Below are positions 1 through 5,924 of a stretch of 8,130 nt of DNA, piece by piece. Location: NCBI GenBank assembly GCA_028291305.1, contig JAQGII010000515.1, forward strand, positions 1 to 8,130, read 5' to 3'. The translations under genes were made by a program, and so were the position numbers. Positions within the stretch are counted from its first letter, which is position 1. The number at the start of each line of letters is the position of its first letter. This stretch comes from Caulobacteraceae bacterium (lineage in GTDB: Bacteria > Pseudomonadota > Alphaproteobacteria > Caulobacterales > Caulobacteraceae). The notes beneath the pieces are model-generated. The model had not been told where the DNA came from, searched no databases, and was given only the letters and a program-made list of their open reading frames with translations.

Positions 1-68
1 CTGGTCGACAGCGACAAAGCCATGACGAAGGCCATGGAACCCACCAGCGCTTTGGCCCGTTTCAGCAC
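1..68 (-). CDS. Probable 5' end of an exported-protein gene (partial, runs off the left edge)
   Basis: On the minus strand a GTG codon at 68-66 opens a frame running to the window edge. Its first 22 residues begin MLKRAKALVG and continue SMAFVMALSLST: a positively charged start followed by a hydrophobic stretch, which is how a Sec signal peptide or N-terminal membrane anchor looks. A purine-rich GGGGGAG lies about 10 bases upstream of the GTG and is a good ribosome binding site. Only the N-terminus is visible, so no function can be given. A competing reading exists: on the plus strand, frame 1 is open from base 1 to a TAA at 70-72 and could be the last 23 codons of a gene entering from the left. 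I prefer the minus strand because it has both a ribosome binding site and a signal-like N-terminus, but the call is tentative. Confidence 0.5.
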   Translation of the reverse strand, partial: MLKRAKALVGSMAFVMALSLST

Positions 69-141
69 CTAAGAAAGACTCCCCCGCCCCCGCGCAGGGA
101 GCAACAAACCTGTTTTCCGCCGACAAGAAAAGCCGAAAAAG

Positions 142-149
142 GTTAAAGC
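142..149 (-). promoter_or_regulatory. Possible -10 element for the leftmost gene
   Basis: Read on the minus strand this is GCTTTAAC, one mismatch from the GCTANAWC -10 pattern described for Caulobacter housekeeping promoters. It lies in an AT-rich block (about 105-180) unusual for this GC-rich window. Transcription would begin about 65-70 bases before the GTG at 68. The -35 region is poor: around 166-171 only a weak match (ATGTCA) can be proposed. This is a pattern match only. Confidence 0.25.
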
Positions 150-457
150 GATCTTTTCGCTCTGACATTTTTGTGAATCCCTGCCCGTCGCGCGCCGGTT
201 CACGCCAGATTAGCCGCGCCGGGCGAGGTTCTGCGGCCCCCGCCGGGCCCGGTCCGTCCAGGATATGAGCGAATTTTCCAGGCGTTGAAGCCGGCCCTGA
301 ACGCGATTTGATTCAAGCGATGGTCAGCGGGTGGGAATCTCCATTCCGCCTTTGTTGTAGAGAGTTTGGCCGACCGCAAAATAAGCTTGGATAAGCTGAG
401 CCGAAGTGCGGGCGGGCCACAGCATTGGACTGAAATGACGCAGTGTTCGCACCGAGG

Positions 458-482
458 GGCCTGCCCAGAATTTGGGCAGACC
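458..482 (-). terminator. Hairpin downstream of ptsN, possible transcript end
   Basis: CTGCCCA (461-467) and TGGGCAG (473-479) form a perfect 7-base inverted repeat around a 5-base loop. The arms extend by two G-C pairs (458-459 with 481-482) across one mismatch. It lies about 65 bases past the ptsN stop in the direction of transcription. No T tract follows on either strand, so it is not a classical Rho-independent terminator. It may be a 3'-end stabilising structure or a poor terminator. Confidence 0.35.
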
Positions 483-545
483 TGGGCCGCGCCGGGCGCC
501 GCGAATCCAAGCTATGGGATTGCCGAAGAAGGCGGCGCCGCGATG

Positions 546-1010
546 TCAGGCCGCCGTCGAGCGGGGGTCGCGCACCATCAGGGCGCGGATGGCGTCGATC
601 CCATGGGCCTGGCGCAGCTGCTGGCGCAGGTCGGCCTGGCGCAGCGCGCGCGACACCTTGGCCAGGGCGCGCAGATGTTCGGCCGGATGGTCGGCCGGCG
701 CCAGCAGGGCGAAGATCAGGTCGACCGGCTGTTCGTCCATCGCCCCGAAGTCGATCGGCGATTCCAGCCGCACGAACACCCCGTGCATGCGGTCCAGGCC
801 CTCGAGCGTCGCATGGGGCACGGCCACACCGCTGCCGACGCCGGTGGACCCGAGCCGCTCGCGCTGCATCAGTTTGGTCAGAATCTCGGCCGCCTTCATG
901 TCGAGCGCGCGGCCGGCGATTTCCGAAACGATCGACAGGGCCTGCCGCTTGGTGGCGGCGTTCACCCGCGCGCTGATCGCTCCGCGGTCCAACAATTCAC
1001 CCAGGTCCAC
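546..1010 (-). CDS. ptsN: Nitrogen-related PTS protein EIIA(Ntr)
   Basis: A 154-residue protein covering the whole PTS EIIA type-2 domain. The phosphorylation site is visible as GVAVPHATLEG with the active histidine at residue 66, matching the GxGxAxPHG-type motif of PtsN (His73 in E. coli). The family accepts phosphate from the EI(Ntr)/NPr relay in the cytoplasm and regulates other proteins rather than importing sugar. In Caulobacter, phosphorylated EIIA(Ntr) is known to act on the (p)ppGpp enzyme SpoT. The start is GTG at 1010: an in-frame TGA lies about 37 bases upstream with no other start between, a GGAG sits about 10 bases before the GTG, and MDLGELLD aligns with normal PtsN N-termini. 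It follows hpf by 53 bases. The usual downstream gammaproteobacterial partners rapZ and npr are not seen after it. Confidence 0.95.
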   Translation of the reverse strand: MDLGELLDRGAISARVNAATKRQALSIVSEIAGRALDMKAAEILTKLMQRERLGSTGVGSGVAVPHATLEGLDRMHGVFVRLESPIDFGAMDEQPVDLIFALLAPADHPAEHLRALAKVSRALRQADLRQQLRQAHGIDAIRALMVRDPRSTAA

Positions 1011-1063
1011 CCGACCACAGCTCCAAAGGCGTGAAACACGACCGGATCAAACGCTCCAGCGCG

Positions 1064-1690
1064 TCAGATGCTCCCTGCCCCGACCGAAGATTTTGTCCGC
1101 TCGGGGTCGATCCACCCGATGTTGCCATCCTGGCGCCGATAGACCACGGACAGCCCCCCGTGGGCCGCGTTTCTAAAGACGACTGCGTGGGATTCGGTCA
1201 AGTCCAACTCCATGACCGCCATCGAAACGGTCATGGTCTTCAGCGGCGCCTGGGTTTCGGCGATGACCACGCCGGTGGGCGGTTCATGGTTCGACTGGCC
1301 GGGGCCGATATCCTCGTCCCAGCCCTCGTCGTCGTCCGTCTCCGGCGCGCGCAGCACCATGATCGAGGCCGTCTCGGCGATCTTGCCCGAGGGATGGTGG
1401 TGGTTCTTCAATCGTCGCTTGTAGCGGCGGATGCGGGCCTCGACCTTGGTCAGGGCGTCGCCGAAGGCGGCATGGGCGTCACCGCCGGCCCCGCTGCTTT
1501 CCAGCCGGTGGCCGGAAGCCAGCCTCACCGAGCAGTCGACCTGGAAGCTGTGGCCGTTCTTGCCGACCACCACATCCGCATCCCCGCCGCGCTCGAAATA
1601 TTTGCCGATGCTCGACAGGAGTTCATCCGAGATGCGCGAGCGTAACGCGTCGCCGACATCCATGTGTTTGCCTGAGATCTGGACTTGCAT
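1064..1690 (-). CDS. hpf: Ribosome hibernation promoting factor, long form
   Basis: A 208-residue member of the HPF/RaiA (S30AE) family. Residues 1-105 form the ribosome-binding domain (start MQVQISGKHMDVGDALR, basic stretch RIRRYKRRLKNHHH near 87-99). Residues about 115-137 are an acidic, disordered-looking linker (ETDDDEGWDEDIG). Residues about 148-200 match the C-terminal dimerisation domain of long HPFs (MAVMELDLTESHAVVFRN, then GLSVVYRRQDGNIGWIDP). Long-form HPFs bind the 30S decoding region in resting cells and pair ribosomes into inactive 100S dimers. The open frame continues far upstream of 1690, but that part is out-of-frame rpoN sequence. The ATG at 1690 begins the conserved MQVQISGKH and is the credible start. 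The Shine-Dalgarno is weak (only AGG directly before ATG). It lies 89 bases after rpoN and 53 before ptsN. Confidence 0.95.
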   Translation of the reverse strand: MQVQISGKHMDVGDALRSRISDELLSSIGKYFERGGDADVVVGKNGHSFQVDCSVRLASGHRLESSGAGGDAHAAFGDALTKVEARIRRYKRRLKNHHHPSGKIAETASIMVLRAPETDDDEGWDEDIGPGQSNHEPPTGVVIAETQAPLKTMTVSMAVMELDLTESHAVVFRNAAHGGLSVVYRRQDGNIGWIDPERTKSSVGAGSI

Positions 1691-1697
1691 GCCTGGG

Positions 1698-1726
1698 ATA
1701 GCAGACCCGCTGGGCAGGCGAGTCAA
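1698..1726 (-). promoter_or_regulatory. Candidate promoter for hpf, possibly giving a leaderless mRNA
   Basis: On the minus strand TTGACT (1726-1721) is separated by 17 bases from TGCTAT (1703-1698). The -35 matches TTGACA at five of six positions and the spacing is ideal; the -10 is only a moderate match. The hpf ATG begins 8 bases after the -10, so a transcript would start at or next to the A of the ATG. That fits the poor ribosome binding site of hpf. Position and pattern are seen; activity is inferred. Confidence 0.35.
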
Positions 1727-1779
1727 GCGCCGCGGAGGCCCGCGGGCAAACGAAAAAGTGCGCGCGCGAGGCGGCCCTT

Positions 1780-3291
1780 TCAGGCCTCCTTGAGGATGCG
1801 CCGCCGTTCCACCGAGGACGGGATGCGCAGGGCTTCGCGGTATTTGGCCACCGTTCGCCGGGCGATATCGACACCGGCTTCCTTGAGGATTTCGACGATC
1901 CGGTCGTCCGACAGCACGCCCTCGGCCCCGCGCTCGGCTTCGATCAACTGCTTGATCTTGTGGCGGACGCTCTCCGCCGAATGGGCCTCGCCCCCCTCCG
2001 ACGAGGCGATCGCCGAGGTGAAGAAGAACTTCAGCTCGAACATCCCGCGCGGGGTGGCCAGGTATTTGTTGGAGGTCACCCGGCTGACGGTGCTCTCGTG
2101 CATGCCGATCGCGTCGGCCACCGTCTTCAGGTTCAGCGGGCGCAGATGCTCCACGCCGAAGGCCAGGAAGCCGTCCTGCTGGCGTACGATCTCGGAGGCC
2201 ACCTTGAGGATGGTCTTGGCCCGCTGGTCGAGGCTGCGGATCAGCCAGCCCGCCGAGGCCATGCAGTCGGAAACGAAGACCTTCTCGGCAACCGACCGGG
2301 CCGAGCCGGAGACCACGGCGTGATAGCGGTGGTCGATCAGCAGGCGGGGCAAGGTGTCGGTGTTCAGCTCGACCCGCCACAGGCCGCCGCCGCCTTCGCG
2401 CACATAGACGTCGGGGGTGATCGGCGCGGCGGGCTCGGCGCCGAAGGCGGCGCCCGGCCTGGGGGTCAGGCCCCGCAGCTCGGCGATCATGTCCTTCAGG
2501 TCTTCGTCGTCGACGCCGCAGGCGCGTTTCAGCGCGGTCATGTCTCGCCGCGCCAGCAGGGCCAGGTTGTCCAGCATGGCGGCCATCGCCGGGTCGTAGC
2601 GATCGGTCTCCTTCAGCTGCAGCATCAGGCATTCGCGCACATCGCGGGCGAACACGCCGGTCGGCTCGAACCCCTGCAGCGCGCCCAGCACCCGCTCGAC
2701 GCGGCCCAGGTCGCAGCCCAGGCGCCCGGCGATGTCGTCCAGCTCGGCGCGGAGGTAGCCGCCGTCGTCGACGCCGTCGATCAGGGCCGAGGCTACGGCC
2801 CGGTCGGCCGGATCGAAGCCGGCCAGGGCGGCCTGGTCCTCCAGGTATTCGCCCAGGGTCTTGGCGCGGGCGATGCCCTGCTCCATCTCGCCGGTCAGTT
2901 CGAAGCCGGCGCCCGAGCCGGTGCGCGACCAGTCCAGGCTGCCGCCGGCGTCCGCCGCCGTGGTCGGCCGCTCCTCGCCGGTCTCGCCGCCGTCGCGCGC
3001 GCCGGGGGAGGCGTCGCCGTAGAGGTCGTCGTGGTGGGCGTCGATGTCGGCTGCGGCGGCGCTGTCGGCGACCGTCTCGATGCTCGGGGCGGCCTCGTCG
3101 GCGGCGGGCCGCTCGTCGGCCTCCTGGTCGCGCTCGTCGCGCTGGAGCAGGGGATTGCGCTCCAGTTCGCCCTCGACGAAGGTCTCAAGCTCGATGTTGG
3201 ACAGTTGCAGGAGTTTGATCGCCTGCTGAAGCTGCGGCGTTATGACAAGGCCCTGGCCCTGCCGAAGCTCCAATCTTGCCGCGAGCGCCAT
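1780..3291 (-). CDS. rpoN: RNA polymerase sigma-54 factor (RpoN)
   Basis: A 503-residue complete sigma-54. Region I (residues about 5-50) is the glutamine- and leucine-rich activator-contact segment (LELRQGQGLVITPQLQQAIK). Residues about 51-117 are an acidic, low-complexity Region II, fairly long here. The core-binding region spans about 130-320. A helix-turn-helix lies near 388-408 (LKTVADAIGMHESTVSRVTS), and the diagnostic RpoN box ARRTVAKYRE is at 477-486. Sigma-54 recognises -24/-12 promoters and needs AAA+ activators to melt DNA; in Caulobacterales it serves flagellar, stalk and nitrogen genes. The ATG at 3291 has a GGGGGTGGAG ribosome binding site a few bases upstream. It precedes hpf and ptsN in the classical order but is separated from lptB by two inserted genes. 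The long antisense frame across it is a coding shadow. Confidence 0.98.
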   Translation of the reverse strand: MALAARLELRQGQGLVITPQLQQAIKLLQLSNIELETFVEGELERNPLLQRDERDQEADERPAADEAAPSIETVADSAAAADIDAHHDDLYGDASPGARDGGETGEERPTTAADAGGSLDWSRTGSGAGFELTGEMEQGIARAKTLGEYLEDQAALAGFDPADRAVASALIDGVDDGGYLRAELDDIAGRLGCDLGRVERVLGALQGFEPTGVFARDVRECLMLQLKETDRYDPAMAAMLDNLALLARRDMTALKRACGVDDEDLKDMIAELRGLTPRPGAAFGAEPAAPITPDVYVREGGGGLWRVELNTDTLPRLLIDHRYHAVVSGSARSVAEKVFVSDCMASAGWLIRSLDQRAKTILKVASEIVRQQDGFLAFGVEHLRPLNLKTVADAIGMHESTVSRVTSNKYLATPRGMFELKFFFTSAIASSEGGEAHSAESVRHKIKQLIEAERGAEGVLSDDRIVEILKEAGVDIARRTVAKYREALRIPSSVERRRILKEA

Positions 3292-3321
3292 GGCGCTCCA
3301 CCCCCGCGAATCCCCAACGAT

Positions 3322-3338
3322 GCGCCGAGTTTCGGCGC
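3322..3338 (-). other. Perfect hairpin in the rpoN leader
   Basis: GCGCCGA (3322-3328) and TCGGCGC (3332-3338) are exact inverted repeats with a 3-base loop, about 30 bases upstream of the rpoN ATG. In RNA from either strand this would be a very stable 7-pair stem. No T tract follows, so a standard terminator is unlikely. The rest of the 126-base gap (3292-3417) shows no convincing -35/-10 pair, so where the rpoN promoter lies is open. Confidence 0.4.
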
Positions 3339-3417
3339 CGACCTATGAAGAGAAGCTTACTTGGAACGGTTTTTGCAAGGGACGAGCGGTGCGGCTGATT
3401 GACCGACCAGCGCCAGG

Positions 3418-4176
3418 CTACGGCTGCGCCTGGCCGGCGGCGGGCTTTAGATCGAACAGTTCGTCGGCTGCGCGCCACTGGGCGCTCCGGCGCAGGGGCC
3501 TGAACGCCAGCAGCGCCTTCAGGAAGGCCCATGCCGCGTCATCATGGTTCAGGTGATGGGTCAGCAGGCCGATGGGTTGGTCCCATCGCTGCGCGATGCG
3601 GCGCGCGGCGAGGGCGCGGCGCAGACGCCTGAGGAACCTGGCGCGGCCTACGAAGCGCGGCGCAGGCTGCCAGCGCAGCAGGTCCAAATGCGCGTCCACG
3701 CGACGCCGCCCGGCCCACCCCGCCCAGCCGGACACGCCCCTCAATCCGGCGGCCTCCACGCCCTGCACGACATTGGGCTTCAGATCATTCCAGGGGGGGA
3801 CATACACCGCCAGCCGGTGCTCGAACCCTTCCAGCAGCGCCCAGCCCCGGCGAAGGCGCGCGGCGACCTGATCCGGCGTCGCGTCGCCGGAAAACTGCGA
3901 AGGCCGCTCGAAGGCGCCGCAATCGCGATGATCCGCGCCATGCTGCATCACGCTGATCCTCGGCCGGCTGTTCAAATGGGCCGCCAGGGAGGGGCAGAGC
4001 CCTTCCGGGATAACGGCCAGCGCCATCGGCACTGCGTCCGCGGCCGTTTCGTCGATCAATCGAAGGAGAGCGGGCGTCGCCGCCTGGGCGTCGTCGTCGC
4101 GCCACCACAGCTGTGGCCGCCGCCCGCATCGGTCCCAGCGGCCAAGCTCCGCCGCCAGCAGCAGCCAGCCCAGCAT
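3418..4176 (-). CDS. NodB-like polysaccharide deacetylase family protein
   Basis: A 252-residue protein with the motif order of carbohydrate esterase 4 (NodB) enzymes. WWRDDD (residues 24-29) stands for the catalytic/metal aspartates, HGADH (79-83) for the HxxxH zinc-binding pair, YVPPWND (125-131) for the R/VPP motif, and LLTHHLNH (204-211) for the late catalytic histidine motif. Such enzymes remove N- or O-acetyl groups from sugars using a divalent metal. Spacing and wording are divergent from well-studied members, so substrate and even activity are not certain. No signal peptide is visible, so a cytoplasmic location is inferred; the hydrophobic MLGWLLLAAELG start is short. The frame is open further upstream, but the ATG at 4176 shares its A with the stop of the glycosyltransferase (TGATG), which indicates translational coupling and fixes the start. 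The role is probably tied to glycan made by the partner. Confidence 0.8.
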   Translation of the reverse strand: MLGWLLLAAELGRWDRCGRRPQLWWRDDDAQAATPALLRLIDETAADAVPMALAVIPEGLCPSLAAHLNSRPRISVMQHGADHRDCGAFERPSQFSGDATPDQVAARLRRGWALLEGFEHRLAVYVPPWNDLKPNVVQGVEAAGLRGVSGWAGWAGRRRVDAHLDLLRWQPAPRFVGRARFLRRLRRALAARRIAQRWDQPIGLLTHHLNHDDAAWAFLKALLAFRPLRRSAQWRAADELFDLKPAAGQAQP

Positions 4177-5000
4177 CAGCGGTCGATTTCGGCCCAGCGA
4201 ACGTCCTGGGGCATCGGATGCGCCGGTGTGACGAGCAGGCTGGTGGTAGGGGTGGATTCCAGCCGCGCACGCAGGGTGGAGATCAGCGGATAGAGGGCGG
4301 CCATCAGGGCGATGAGCACGCCCCAGTCTCCTTCGCGATAGCCTTTGCGGGTGACGTAGCACTTGTAGAAACGGCGCAGGGCGCGGAAGACGTTGGACGC
4401 CACGCCGCCCCGGGGTCTGTCGCACAGGTCGGCCGCGCGCAGGGCTGTGTAGCGTTCGAAGCGATGCAGCATGTCGCCGATGTCGGTATCGACCCGGTGG
4501 GCGATGCCATGGCGCAGGATCGGCCCCTCGACACCCTGGAAACATACGCTGGGGTGCACCCGTTCGACGCCCCAGCTCTTGGCCCCGCGACGGAACAGGC
4601 GAGCCACCGAGGTCGTGCCGAACGAGCCGCCCCAGCCGTGGCGAATGAGGTGGTCGCCCACGAAATTATCGATCGGCACCTGGAAATAGTCGGCCTGCGG
4701 CCCTGCGCTTATCAGGCTGCGGATTTCCCGCGCCAGTTCGGGGCTGACCGCTTCGTCTGCATCCACCTCGATGATCCAATCGCCGCTGGCGGCGCCGGCT
4801 GCGGCGGCGCGGCGAGGCCCTTCGAGCGGGAATTCGCCCGCGATGACGCGGTTGGCGTAGCGCCGGGCGATAGCCTCGGAACCGTCGGTACAGCGGTCCA
4901 GCAGGACCACGATCTCGTCCGAGAACCGCAAGCGGCGCAGGCACGCCTCAAGCTTGTCCTCTTCGTTATGCACGCATAGCACGGCCGACAGGGAGGCCAT
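4176..5000 (-). CDS. Family 2 glycosyltransferase, WaaE/KdtX-like (LPS core type)
   Basis: A 274-residue GT-A-fold glycosyltransferase. The N-terminus ASLSAVLCVHNEEDKLEACL (2-21) is the nucleotide-sugar binding strand, LLDRCTDGSEAIA (33-45) follows, and the metal/nucleotide DXD-type motif is VDADEA at 79-84. ARLFRR (133-138), RVHPSV (147-152) and HRVDTDIGDMLHRFERYT (168-185) match the pattern of WaaE-like enzymes that add a glucose to the inner LPS core. Residues about 226-245 are hydrophobic (WGVLIALMAALYPLIS) and could anchor the protein to the inner membrane. Length fits the family. The ATG at 5000 has GAGG about 8 bases upstream. It sits 98 bases after lptB and overlaps the deacetylase gene by one base. 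Codon choice seems slightly less GC-biased than neighbours (for example CTA, CTT, TGT, GCT), judged by eye only. Donor and acceptor sugars are not predictable. Confidence 0.88.
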   Translation of the reverse strand: MASLSAVLCVHNEEDKLEACLRRLRFSDEIVVLLDRCTDGSEAIARRYANRVIAGEFPLEGPRRAAAAGAASGDWIIEVDADEAVSPELAREIRSLISAGPQADYFQVPIDNFVGDHLIRHGWGGSFGTTSVARLFRRGAKSWGVERVHPSVCFQGVEGPILRHGIAHRVDTDIGDMLHRFERYTALRAADLCDRPRGGVASNVFRALRRFYKCYVTRKGYREGDWGVLIALMAALYPLISTLRARLESTPTTSLLVTPAHPMPQDVRWAEIDR

Positions 5001-5066
5001 CGCGAGTTCCTCAGTTCACACCTTGTTAGGTATGACGTCAGGCCGCGACGAAGCCCCCCATGCATT

Positions 5067-5089
5067 GCGGCCAAGCTCGGCCTGGCCGC
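5067..5089 (-). other. Hairpin between lptB and the glycosyltransferase gene
   Basis: GCGGCCA (5067-5073) and TGGCCGC (5083-5089) are exact 7-base inverted repeats with a 9-base loop. The structure begins about 10 bases past the lptB stop. It lacks a T tract, so strong termination is doubtful; it could reduce read-through or stabilise the end of the lptCAB message. The remaining gap (5001-5098) shows no clear promoter. Confidence 0.3.
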
Positions 5090-5098
5090 TGCTGCAGG

Positions 5099-5854
5099 CT
5101 AGTTGAACCGGTCGCCCAGGTAGACGCGCCGCACCTCGGGATCGGCCAGGATCTCGTCGGGGGAGCCTTCGAACAGGACTTCCCCGCCGTGGATGATCGA
5201 GGCGCGGTCGATGATGTCGAGCGTCTCCCGCACGTTGTGGTCGGTGATCAGGATGCCGATGCCGCGGCTCTTCAGGTATCCGATCACCTCGCGGATGTCG
5301 GAGATGGCCAGGGGGTCGATGCCGGCGAACGGTTCGTCCAGCAGCATGAACGAGGGTTCGGAGGCCAGGGCGCGCGCGATCTCCACCCGCCGCCGCTCGC
5401 CGCCCGACAGGGCCACCGCCGGCGAATGGCGCAGGTGCGCGATGCGCAGCTCCTCGAGCAACTCGGTGACCGTCTCCTTGGCCTTCTTGCGGTCGCGCTC
5501 GCGCAGTTCGACGACGGCCATGACGTTCTGCTCGACGCTCATGCCGCGGAAGATGGAGGTTTCCTGGGGCAGGTAGCCGACGCCCATCCGCGCGCGCTGG
5601 TACATCGGCTGGGCGGTGATGTCCTCGCCGTCCAGGTAGATGGTCCCGTAGTCGACCGCGATCAGCCCCGTGATCATGTAGAAGCAGGTGGTCTTGCCGG
5701 CGCCATTGGGCCCCAGGAGACCGGCCACCTCGCCCCGCCCGAGCCGCAGGCTGACGCTCTTGACGACGGGCCTGTCGCCGAAGGACTTGCCGATGGTGTC
5801 GACGTACAGCCCTTCGGTGACCGAAAGCGGCGAATTGAGCGCGATGTGCTTCAT
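5099..5854 (-). CDS. lptB: LPS export ABC transporter ATPase LptB
   Basis: A 251-residue stand-alone ABC ATPase. Walker A is GPNGAGKT (48-55), the Q-loop glutamine is at 97 (GYLPQETSIFRGMSVEQN, diagnostic of LptB), the signature is LSGGE (149-153), Walker B is FMLLDEPFAGIDP (169-181) with catalytic Glu174, and the switch histidine is 206 (TDHNVRE). LptB dimers bind LptF and LptG and power extraction of lipopolysaccharide from the inner membrane. The open frame extends 36 residues further upstream, but that stretch (proline/arginine-rich) is not LptB-like. The ATG at 5854 lies behind a GGGGG-rich ribosome binding site and gives the expected length, though two in-frame GTG codons immediately before it cannot be ruled out. 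It follows lptA by 70 bases. Confidence 0.97.
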   Translation of the reverse strand: MKHIALNSPLSVTEGLYVDTIGKSFGDRPVVKSVSLRLGRGEVAGLLGPNGAGKTTCFYMITGLIAVDYGTIYLDGEDITAQPMYQRARMGVGYLPQETSIFRGMSVEQNVMAVVELRERDRKKAKETVTELLEELRIAHLRHSPAVALSGGERRRVEIARALASEPSFMLLDEPFAGIDPLAISDIREVIGYLKSRGIGILITDHNVRETLDIIDRASIIHGGEVLFEGSPDEILADPEVRRVYLGDRFN

Positions 5855-5924
5855 CACCACGCCCCCTGCCCTGGGCGGACGGGCTCGACGACGGTCAAAG
5901 CAGGGGTGCGAAGCGTTTGGCGCA

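Larger units (their letters stand above)
69..545. other. Intergenic region of about 480 bases without a convincing gene
   Basis: No open frame here looks like a protein. The 65-codon minus-strand frame at 313-510 has low-complexity, arginine/proline/serine-rich composition typical of chance frames in GC-rich DNA. The stretch contains an AT-rich block near 105-180, a near-perfect hairpin at 458-482, a 9-base palindrome TTGATTCAA at 308-316, and two copies of ATAAGCT at 381-387 and 391-397, exactly 10 bases apart. It separates ptsN from the next gene and presumably holds the 3' end of the ptsN transcript and the promoter of the leftmost gene. A small RNA cannot be excluded, but nothing proves one. 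Confidence 0.6.

Noticed and set aside
147..161. Small hairpin AGCGA/TCGCT followed by T-rich sequence on both strands
   Set aside because: The stem has only five pairs and the T tract is not adjacent; it also overlaps the proposed -10 element, so a terminator call is not supported.
366..1176. Several plus-strand open frames over ptsN and the left intergenic region
   Set aside because: They are arginine/proline/alanine-rich, overlap each other and lie antisense to ptsN.
1731..1765. CCGCGG repeats and a GC-rich run before TTTTT after rpoN, considered as a terminator
   Set aside because: The GC run before the T tract is CGCGCGCG without a proper stem-loop, and the CCGCGG pair lies on the wrong side of the T tract.
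1691..2632. Upstream extension of the hpf frame (522 codons in total)
   Set aside because: The added part lies out of frame inside rpoN and is arginine/proline/glycine-rich. The conserved Hpf N-terminus starts at the ATG at 1690.
1960..3348. Plus-strand open frame of 462 codons antisense to rpoN
   Set aside because: It mirrors rpoN coding in GC-rich DNA, is rich in Gly/Ala/Val/Gln without domain features, and rpoN on the other strand is unmistakable.
4177..4545. Upstream extension of the deacetylase frame
   Set aside because: It lies inside the glycosyltransferase gene in another frame and is low-complexity; the TGATG overlap gives a natural start.
5033..5040. Palindrome TGACGTCA upstream of the glycosyltransferase gene
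   Set aside because: An 8-base palindrome occurs easily by chance and no known bacterial regulator site was recognised around it.
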